From the NCBI GenBank assembly GCA_030150085.1, contig JASLGJ010000088.1, positions 1 through 7,182 on the forward strand: a stretch of 7,182 nt of DNA, in the 5' to 3' direction. This stretch comes from Candidatus Elarobacter sp. (GTDB taxonomy: Bacteria > Vulcanimicrobiota > Vulcanimicrobiia > Vulcanimicrobiales > Vulcanimicrobiaceae). Of the stretch, positions 1-4,628 are shown in pieces. The position numbers were made by a program, and so were the translations under genes. Below the pieces are notes generated by a model. The model saw only the letters and a program-made list of their open reading frames with translations. It made no database searches and had not been told where the DNA came from. Each line of letters starts with the position of its first letter. The stretch's first letter is position 1.

Positions 1-245
1 CGCGGCGTCGGGACCGGCGCGGGCGTCGGCGTCGGCACGGGGGCCGCCGGGGCGGGGCGCTGGAGGATCACGTCGGCCACCACGTCGGGCTCGGCGGTGG
101 TCGTCCGGTCGCCGAACGGGATCAGCAGCAGGGCCAGCAGCGCGAGCGCGTGGGCGGCGCACGACAAACCCAGCGCGACGAGGTCGCGCCGCCGCGACGA
201 CCGTTCGACGTGGGCGTTGCGGATGGTGCGCGAACGGCGGATCAC
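1..245 (-). CDS. TonB-like energy transducer, N-terminal part (cut by left edge)
   Basis: About 81 residues are visible; the C-terminus lies beyond the left edge. The protein has a basic cytoplasmic N-terminus (Arg-rich, residues 3-20), one hydrophobic segment (about 22-42), then a Pro/Ala/Thr-rich stretch (about 53-81), which is the TonB layout of inner-membrane anchor plus periplasm-spanning proline-rich linker. The membrane segment carries Ser28-Cys-Ala-Ala-His32, matching the Ser-x-x-x-His spacing (Ser16/His20) that E. coli TonB needs to respond to ExbB/ExbD. If it is TonB, it passes proton-motive energy to outer-membrane receptors. The start is taken as GTG at 243-245, because no ATG lies in frame upstream and the reading frame is not protein-like before it. 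A weak purine-rich stretch (AAGAAG) lies 9 bases upstream. The C-terminal TonB domain cannot be seen, so another single-pass protein with a proline-rich linker remains possible. It follows the antiporter on the same strand after 68 bases. Confidence 0.55.
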   Translation of the reverse strand, partial: MIRRSRTIRNAHVERSSRRRDLVALGLSCAAHALALLALLLIPFGDRTTTAEPDVVADVILQRPAPAAPVPTPTPAPVPTP

Positions 246-284
246 GACCGGGCGCTTCTTACCTGCGCCCGCTCCAACCCCATG

Positions 285-304
285 CCGCGGGAGCCACCCC
301 GCGG
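285..304 (-). terminator. GC hairpin after antiporter gene, terminator-like
   Basis: A perfect 7-bp inverted repeat (CCGCGGG / CCCGCGG) with a 6-base loop begins 9 bases downstream of the antiporter stop codon and before the TonB-like gene. The stem is all G-C, so it would be very stable in RNA. No U-tract follows on the minus strand, so it is not a classical intrinsic terminator. It could act as an attenuating or 3'-end-stabilising structure between the two genes. Confidence 0.4.
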
Positions 305-313
305 GCGGAAAGC

Positions 314-1627
314 TCAGGCCGAGGTGGTCGCCCGAACCGGCTCGGAGGGCGTGACGATCGTGATCGTGTTGCGCTCGGTCAGCAGCGGGATGCCCGCCCG
401 CAGCACGTAGTCGAGCCAGGCGCCCGCGACCTGCGAGGTCAGCACCGCGAACAGCACCAGGGTGGTGTAGAACGCCGCGTTGATGATGCCGCTGCTGAAG
501 GCGACGCTGGCCAGCACGATGCCCGGTCCGCCGCGCGCGTTGAGCGCCATCGAGAGGTTCACGCTGTCGCGCCAGTTGAAGCCGGCCAGGCGCGCGCCCA
601 GCCCCGCGCAGAGCAGCTTCGCAGCGCAGCCGACGGCCAGGAACACCAGCAGCATCGTCAGCGAGAACGACTTCGTCAGGTCGAGCTGATAGCCCACGAC
701 CACGAAATAGACCGGGATGAAGACCGCGAACGAGACCTTGCTGATGCTGCGCATCGCGTCCTCGAACATGTCGGTCTGCGCGACCAGCGCGTAGCCGGAC
801 AGGAACGCGGCGAAGACGAGATTCACGTCGAGCAGCGTGGCGATCGCGCAGTACGCCAGCAGCACCAGCACCACGTAGCCGACCGGGGACGCCTTTGACA
901 GCACGTTCCAGCGCGCTTCGCTGACCCAGGCCAGCAGGCGCGGCATGACGGTCAAGCCGGCGGTGAAATAGAGCACCGCGTAGAGCACGTGCAGGGCGAT
1001 GGCCTGCTGCGGGATCAAGCCCGACTTGGCCAGCGCGGTCGCGACCGCGAGCACGCCCCACAGCACGATGTCCTCCATCACCGCCACGCCCAGGATCAGG
1101 CGCGCGAAGCGCGTGTTGAGGATGCCCAGGTCGTGCAGGATCTTGGAGATGACCGGGATCGAGGTGACCGCCATCGCGATGCTCACCACGATCAGCAGCG
1201 AGGTGCGCTGCCCGGCGCTGCCGATCAGCGGAGCGGAAGGGATCAGCGGCGCGGCGATCAGCGCGAGGAGAAACGGCAAGCCGGTTCCGACGATGCCCAG
1301 CCAGCCCACCTCACGCCGGTCCTGGCGGTCGAACAGGCCCTTGGTCTCCGCGCCCGAGGCGAACATCAGCAGCAGCAACCCGAAGCTGGAGAGGAAGCCC
1401 AGCACGATCTGCACCTTGTTCACGCCCGCGGCGCCGCTGGAGAACAGCGAGGCCGAGAGGTGCGGCGCGAAGCGGCCCAGGAGCGCCGGGCCGATCAGGA
1501 TGCCGGCCGCGATCTCACCGACCACCCGCGGCTGGCGAAAGTGCGCGAAGGCATGGCCCAGCACGTGCGCCAGGCCCACCACGACGAGCAGCAAGAGAAT
1601 CAGCGAACCGAATTCCGAACTCGACAC
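314..1627 (-). CDS. CPA2/Kef-type cation:proton antiporter, membrane domain only
   Basis: This is a 437-residue polytopic inner-membrane protein predicted to exchange Na+ or K+ for H+ and so help control pH and ion balance. CPA2 hallmarks are visible: Gly37-Glu38 in a VVGEIAAGILIGPALLG stretch (residues 35-51), a segment near residue 90 of the usual LLLMFASGAE type, a TSIPVISKIL stretch before the transport core, an acidic pair Glu185-Asp186 in the ion-binding helix, and Asn363-Ala-Arg365 in NARGGPG near the C-terminal helices. About 11-13 hydrophobic segments are present. There is no C-terminal RCK/TrkA-N nucleotide-binding domain, unlike KefB/KefC, so gating by glutathione adducts is not expected. 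The start is GTG at 1625-1627, with GGAGG at 1633-1637 five bases upstream; an in-frame GTG at 1640-1642 is the alternative. The open frame continues 100 codons further upstream, but that stretch is Arg/Ala-rich, is not membrane-like and overlaps the neighbour's leader. The transported ion cannot be told from sequence. Confidence 0.9.
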   Translation of the reverse strand: MSSSEFGSLILLLLVVVGLAHVLGHAFAHFRQPRVVGEIAAGILIGPALLGRFAPHLSASLFSSGAAGVNKVQIVLGFLSSFGLLLLMFASGAETKGLFDRQDRREVGWLGIVGTGLPFLLALIAAPLIPSAPLIGSAGQRTSLLIVVSIAMAVTSIPVISKILHDLGILNTRFARLILGVAVMEDIVLWGVLAVATALAKSGLIPQQAIALHVLYAVLYFTAGLTVMPRLLAWVSEARWNVLSKASPVGYVVLVLLAYCAIATLLDVNLVFAAFLSGYALVAQTDMFEDAMRSISKVSFAVFIPVYFVVVGYQLDLTKSFSLTMLLVFLAVGCAAKLLCAGLGARLAGFNWRDSVNLSMALNARGGPGIVLASVAFSSGIINAAFYTTLVLFAVLTSQVAGAWLDYVLRAGIPLLTERNTITIVTPSEPVRATTSA

Positions 1628-1632
1628 CCACG

Positions 1633-1637
1633 CCTCC
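1633..1637 (-). promoter_or_regulatory. Shine-Dalgarno that sets the antiporter start
   Basis: GGAGG lies 5 bases before the GTG at 1625-1627. It is the reason for choosing this start over the long upstream extension and over the GTG at 1640-1642. Confidence 0.7.
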
Positions 1638-1656
1638 AACACCAAGAGGGTTAGCC

Positions 1657-1672
1657 CCGGAATTGCTTCCGG
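1657..1672 (-). promoter_or_regulatory. GNRA-capped hairpin in antiporter 5' leader
   Basis: On the minus strand the sequence reads CCGGAA-GCAA-TTCCGG: a perfect 6-bp stem with a GCAA (GNRA-type) tetraloop. It ends 29 bases upstream of the antiporter GTG and 19 bases before its Shine-Dalgarno. It could stabilise the mRNA 5' end or tune initiation. It is a single small hairpin and may be incidental. Confidence 0.35.
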
Positions 1673-1700
1673 ACTCGGTTTGTCTTCGCGCTTGTAAGGA

Positions 1701-1718
1701 TCGTGACGCGCGTTACGA
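1701..1718. promoter_or_regulatory. 18-base near-perfect palindrome, candidate operator
   Basis: TCGTGACGC/GCGTTACGA pairs at 8 of 9 positions; the only mismatch is G1705/T1714. It lies in the divergent region, about 75 bases upstream of the antiporter start and about 250 bases upstream of pyruvate kinase. A further CGTTAC at 1729-1734 repeats the right-hand half in direct orientation with an 18-base period. The layout suits a dimeric regulator. No particular regulator family can be named from the sequence. Confidence 0.35.
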
Positions 1719-1943
1719 ACTCCGTCGTCGTTACACCCTGGGGGAGCTCCGCGTCGCCGACAGGCCAGGTTCGCGCCCCGCCCTGCCGCCATCCTGCGCA
1801 CGGCTGGAGACTGGCCCGCCCTCGAGGCGGTCGGTCCGGCCGCAGCTTGACGTGCCAAGCGGGCGAGCCGGCGCGCGCGCCGTGAGCAACTTCCCTGCGG
1901 CGGGAACGAGTGTGACGGTGCTTTCATCCAGCCGCAGGACAGC

Positions 1944-1965
1944 AGGGGAGGGCGGGGAAACCCGC
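1944..1965 (+). promoter_or_regulatory. Pyruvate kinase Shine-Dalgarno bridged by GAAA-loop hairpin
   Basis: The strong purine tract AGGGGAGG (1944-1951) contains GGAGG (1947-1951) but lies 20 bases before the ATG at 1972, too far for normal pairing. Directly after it, GCGGG (1952-1956), GAAA (1957-1960) and CCCGC (1961-1965) form a perfect 5-bp stem with a GNRA tetraloop. If the hairpin folds, the effective SD-to-start distance drops to 6 bases. Hairpins that shorten SD spacing are known, as in phage T4 gene 38. Folding is inferred here. Confidence 0.5.
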
Positions 1966-1971
1966 GCGCCG

Positions 1972-3423
1972 ATGCAGCCGCCTCCGAAACGTACGAAGAT
2001 CGTCGCGACCGTGGGACCGGCGTCGCGCGATCCGGCGACGCTGCGCGCGCTGTTCCTGGCCGGCGTCAACGTGGTGCGGCTGAACTTCTCGCACGGCAGC
2101 CACGAGGAGCACGCGGCGACGATCGCCGACGTGCGGCGGGTCGCGCGCGAGCTGCAGCTGCACGTCGCCATCCTGCAGGACTTGCCCGGGCCCAAGGTCC
2201 GCACCGGCACGTTCGGCGACGGGACCGCCGCGGTGCGGCTGGAGGCCGGCAAGCCCTTCACCCTCACCACCGAGCAGGTCCCCGGCGGGAGCGAGCAGGT
2301 CAGCGTCTCGTACGCCGGCCTGGCCCACGACGTCGAGATCGGCAAGCGGGTGTACCTGGCCGACGGCTCGATCGCGCTGCGCGTGACGGCGGTCGAGGGA
2401 CCCAACGTGCGCACGGTCGTCGAGACGGGCGGCGAGCTGCGCGAGAAGCAGGGCATCAACTACCCCGACGGCACCTTCGAGCTCGACGCGGTGACCGACC
2501 GCGACCTCGAGCACCTCGACTTCGGCATCGCGCAGGGCGTGGACTGGGTCGCGGTCTCGTTCGTGCGCACCGCGCAGGACGTCTGGCGGGTCAAGTCGCG
2601 CATCGGCGAAGCGGGCGCGACGATCCCGGTCATCGCCAAGATCGAGAAGCACGAGGCGCTCGAGCACATCGACGACATCCTGCTCGTCGCCGACGGCATC
2701 ATGGTCGCGCGCGGCGACCTCGGGATCGAGATCCCGCTCGAAGAGGTCCCGATGACGCAGAAGGACCTGATCGCGCGCGCCAACCGCATCTCCAAGCCGG
2801 TCATCACGGCGACCCAGATGCTGGAGTCGATGACCTTCTCGCCCCGCCCGACGCGGGCCGAGGCGACCGACGTCGCCAACGCGATCCTCGACGGCACCGA
2901 CGCGGTCATGCTCTCGGGCGAGACCGCGCGCGGCCAGTACCCGCTCGAGGCGGTGCGGGTGATGGCGACGATCGCGCAGCAAGTCGAGTCGCGCTACCCG
3001 TTCAAGGAGATCCGCCGGCGGCGCGCGACCGACTACGGCCGGATCGAGACCGACGAGGACATCGGGGCCGCGATCGCCCAGGCCGCGGTCGGCTCGGCCG
3101 ACGCGCTCGGCCTGCGCCTGATCGTGACCGGCACGACCACCGGCAACACCGCCCGCCACATCTCGTCCTTCCGCCCGCGTGCGCGGATCGTCGCGCTGAC
3201 CCCGCTCGACGCGGTCGCGCGCCGCATGGCGGTGGTCTGGGGCGTCGAGTCGTCGGTGGTGCAGAGCTACCGCTACATCGAGACCCTGATCGAGATCGCC
3301 GAGGCGCGGGTGATCGCCGACGGTTACGCCGCCCCCGGCGAGACGGTCGCGATCACCAGCGGCATGCCGGTCGGCGCGGGCGGCACCAACGTGCTCAAGA
3401 TCCACCGCCTCCCGGTGCACTGA
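1972..3423 (+). CDS. pyk: Pyruvate kinase, probable K+-independent type
   Basis: This 483-residue enzyme is a normal length for the family. It catalyses the last step of glycolysis, phosphoenolpyruvate + ADP to pyruvate + ATP, in the cytoplasm, usually as a homotetramer. The (beta/alpha)8 A domain begins with RTKIVATVGPAS (residues 7-18) and VVRLNFSHG (Arg36, Asn38, Ser40). The B-domain lid follows Asp70-Leu-Pro-Gly-Pro-Lys-Val-Arg77. The catalytic IAKIEKHEA has Lys223 and metal ligand Glu225, with the second metal ligand Asp249 in ARGDLGIEIP. KPVITATQML and PRPTRAEATDVANA complete the active-site barrel. The C domain (about 350-483) has a TTTGNTAR loop that resembles the phosphosugar-effector loop of other pyruvate kinases, so allosteric control is likely. 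Leu71 and Lys75 replace the Thr and Glu that mark K+-dependent enzymes. The start at ATG 1972 fits the family N-terminus; the frame is open upstream from 1663 but encodes non-family sequence. It is divergent from the antiporter and ends 8 bases before the convergent amidase. Confidence 0.97.
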   Translation: MQPPPKRTKIVATVGPASRDPATLRALFLAGVNVVRLNFSHGSHEEHAATIADVRRVARELQLHVAILQDLPGPKVRTGTFGDGTAAVRLEAGKPFTLTTEQVPGGSEQVSVSYAGLAHDVEIGKRVYLADGSIALRVTAVEGPNVRTVVETGGELREKQGINYPDGTFELDAVTDRDLEHLDFGIAQGVDWVAVSFVRTAQDVWRVKSRIGEAGATIPVIAKIEKHEALEHIDDILLVADGIMVARGDLGIEIPLEEVPMTQKDLIARANRISKPVITATQMLESMTFSPRPTRAEATDVANAILDGTDAVMLSGETARGQYPLEAVRVMATIAQQVESRYPFKEIRRRRATDYGRIETDEDIGAAIAQAAVGSADALGLRLIVTGTTTGNTARHISSFRPRARIVALTPLDAVARRMAVVWGVESSVVQSYRYIETLIEIAEARVIADGYAAPGETVAITSGMPVGAGGTNVLKIHRLPVH

Positions 3424-3451
3424 GAGCGGCGCTACGCCGCGCGCGCCGCTT
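3424..3451. terminator. Hairpin at convergent pyk/amidase junction, candidate bidirectional terminator
   Basis: AGCGGCGC (3425-3432) and GCGCCGCT (3443-3450) form a perfect 8-bp stem with a 10-base loop; 3424/3451 adds a G.U pair in plus-strand RNA. A competing 6-bp stem (3426-3431 with 3435-3440) has a 3-base loop that is exactly the amidase stop codon. The hairpin starts directly after the pyruvate kinase stop and covers the last codons of the amidase. No T-tract follows on either strand, so termination is plausible but unproven. Confidence 0.4.
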
Positions 3452-4628
3452 CCAGCCGAGCGAGCACCGCCAGGACGCGCTCGTCCGCGCCGGGCGGCGC
3501 GACGATGCCGATCGAGAGCGGCAGCCCGGCGGCGGAACGGGTGACGGGGAGCGTGGCGGCGGGACAGCCCCAGGCGGTCCACGGCCCTTGCGGGGACGGG
3601 TCGCCGGTGGTGGCGCGCGGCGGCGCTGCGTCGGCCAGCGGGAGCAGGACCGCGTCGAAGGCGCCGATCTCGGCCAGCAGCAGCGCGCGCAGCCGCTCGC
3701 GCTCGACCAGCGCGGCGTGATATGCGGCGAACCCGATCTGCGCCCCGCGCGAGATCAGCGCATCGACGCCGAGTGGAAGCGGGCCGCCGGCGCGGTGCGC
3801 GCATAGCGAAGCGTGCGCCTCGAAGGGCAGGATCGTGTCGACGACCGGCAGCATCGGCGCGAGCGCCGTCAGCGTCACATGCTCCACCGTCGCCACCGTG
3901 GCCGGAATCGCTTCCACCCAATCCGCCAGTGCGCGCAGGGTGGCGGCGGCGAAGCGCTCTCCCAGCGCGTCGCCCGCGTACGCCAGCCGCAGCGGTGCGG
4001 TATCCGCGAGCGGTGCGCCGCCGTCGAGCGATCCTCTCGCGTCGAGGTCAACGCGGTCGTCGTGCGGCACGAGGGGAAGCAACGTTCGCGCGACCGCGGT
4101 CACCGTCGCCACGTCGCGCGCGATCACGCCGACGGTGTCGAACGACGGCGCGTACGGGTTCACCCCGGCGAGCGGAATGCGGCCGTAGCTCGGCTTGAAG
4201 CCGACGACCCCGCAGTAGGCGGCGGGGCGCACGATCGAACCGAGCGTCTGCGTGCCAAGGGCGAACGGCACGTCGCCCGCCGCGACGGCAGCCGCGCTGC
4301 CGGCGCTCGAACCGCCGGGGGTGAGCCGCGCGTCCGCGGGATTGCGCGTCGGCGCAGGGTCGACCGAGGCCAGCGCGGTGGTGTGCGTCTTGCCGACCGG
4401 CAGCGCGCCCGCCGCGCGCAGCACCGCCACGCAGAACGCGTCGCGCTCGGCGACCCGCGCCGGGCGATCGCCGAGCCCGAGCCCGGTCGGCATCCCGGCC
4501 ACGTCGATGACGTCCTTGACCCCGAAGCGCACGCCGACCAGGGGTTCCGGGCCCGAGCGCGCCGTCTCGGCGAACGGTGCGTCCTCGGGCACACGGTACG
4601 CCCAGGCGGCGTGCGCGTCGGGCGTCAC
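3432..4628 (-). CDS. Amidase-signature family hydrolase
   Basis: This is a 398-residue member of the amidase signature family (Ser-cisSer-Lys hydrolases of C-N bonds). The triad is visible: Lys38 in FGVKDVID, cis-Ser107 in TPGGSSAGS (103-111), and nucleophile Ser131 in GTQTLGSIVRPA (125-136). GVVGFKPSYGRIPLAG and a downstream FDTVG segment follow as in the family. No signal peptide or membrane segment is seen, so it is cytoplasmic. It is shorter than the common 450-500 residues, mainly because only 37 residues precede the catalytic Lys. LGS replaces the more usual GGS before the nucleophile; this variant with xxRPA belongs to a known general amidase branch. I saw no sign that it is the GatA subunit, and no gatB or gatC lies nearby. 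The start is GTG at 4626-4628, overlapping the tyrosinase stop by 4 bases, so it is co-transcribed and probably translationally coupled. The substrate is unknown; an aryl or acyl amide is only an inference from the neighbour. Confidence 0.9.
   Translation of the reverse strand: MTPDAHAAWAYRVPEDAPFAETARSGPEPLVGVRFGVKDVIDVAGMPTGLGLGDRPARVAERDAFCVAVLRAAGALPVGKTHTTALASVDPAPTRNPADARLTPGGSSAGSAAAVAAGDVPFALGTQTLGSIVRPAAYCGVVGFKPSYGRIPLAGVNPYAPSFDTVGVIARDVATVTAVARTLLPLVPHDDRVDLDARGSLDGGAPLADTAPLRLAYAGDALGERFAAATLRALADWVEAIPATVATVEHVTLTALAPMLPVVDTILPFEAHASLCAHRAGGPLPLGVDALISRGAQIGFAAYHAALVERERLRALLLAEIGAFDAVLLPLADAAPPRATTGDPSPQGPWTAWGCPAATLPVTRSAAGLPLSIGIVAPPGADERVLAVLARLEAARAA
4625..4628 (-). promoter_or_regulatory. 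GTGA stop/start overlap coupling tyrosinase to amidase
   Basis: The amidase GTG (4626-4628) and the tyrosinase TGA (4625-4627) share two bases in a GTGA tetranucleotide, the classical geometry for termination-reinitiation. No strong Shine-Dalgarno lies before the GTG, so amidase synthesis probably depends on ribosomes finishing the tyrosinase. Confidence 0.75.

Larger units (their letters stand above)
1628..1971. other. Divergent intergenic region between antiporter and pyruvate kinase
   Basis: These 344 bases separate two divergent genes and must hold both promoters. No convincing sigma70 -35/-10 pair was found on either strand; TTGACG at 1847-1852 has no acceptable -10 at 16-18 bases. Structured elements are the antiporter leader hairpin (1657-1672), a palindrome (1701-1718), a second CGTTAC copy at 1729-1734 eighteen bases after the one at 1711-1716, and the pyruvate kinase SD/hairpin (1944-1965). 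Also present are TTCCC/GGGAA (1891-1906) and CCTGCGG/CCGCAGG (1894-1900 and 1932-1938) inverted repeats, which are mutually exclusive alternatives in the pyruvate kinase leader. No additional gene is supported here. Confidence 0.7.

Noticed and set aside
1..40. Short GCGTCG-like tandem repeats at the left edge
   Set aside because: They encode the Pro/Thr/Ala linker of the TonB-like protein, so they are explained as coding repeats.
989..1697. Plus-strand open frames opposite the antiporter
   Set aside because: Low-complexity Arg/Gln/His or Ser/Pro-rich products, mirror of hydrophobic codons on the real strand.
1847..1852. TTGACG as a -35 box for pyruvate kinase
   Set aside because: No -10-like hexamer at 16-18 bases downstream; the region there is GC only.
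1869..1882. Perfect 14-base palindrome of alternating C and G
   Set aside because: Simple CG alternation is expected by chance in such GC-rich DNA and has no informative core.
1628..1927. 100-residue N-terminal extension of the antiporter
   Set aside because: The extension is basic and not membrane-like, overlaps the pyruvate kinase leader, and a well-placed GGAGG supports the GTG at 1625-1627.
1663..1971. 103-residue N-terminal extension of pyruvate kinase
   Set aside because: The extra sequence has no family similarity and the conserved N-terminus starts directly after ATG 1972.
1924..3921. Very long minus-strand open frame opposite pyruvate kinase
   Set aside because: Its product is Arg/Asp/Ala-rich low-complexity sequence with no domain pattern, and it lies antisense to a clearly recognisable enzyme. 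GC-rich codon use leaves such frames open by chance.
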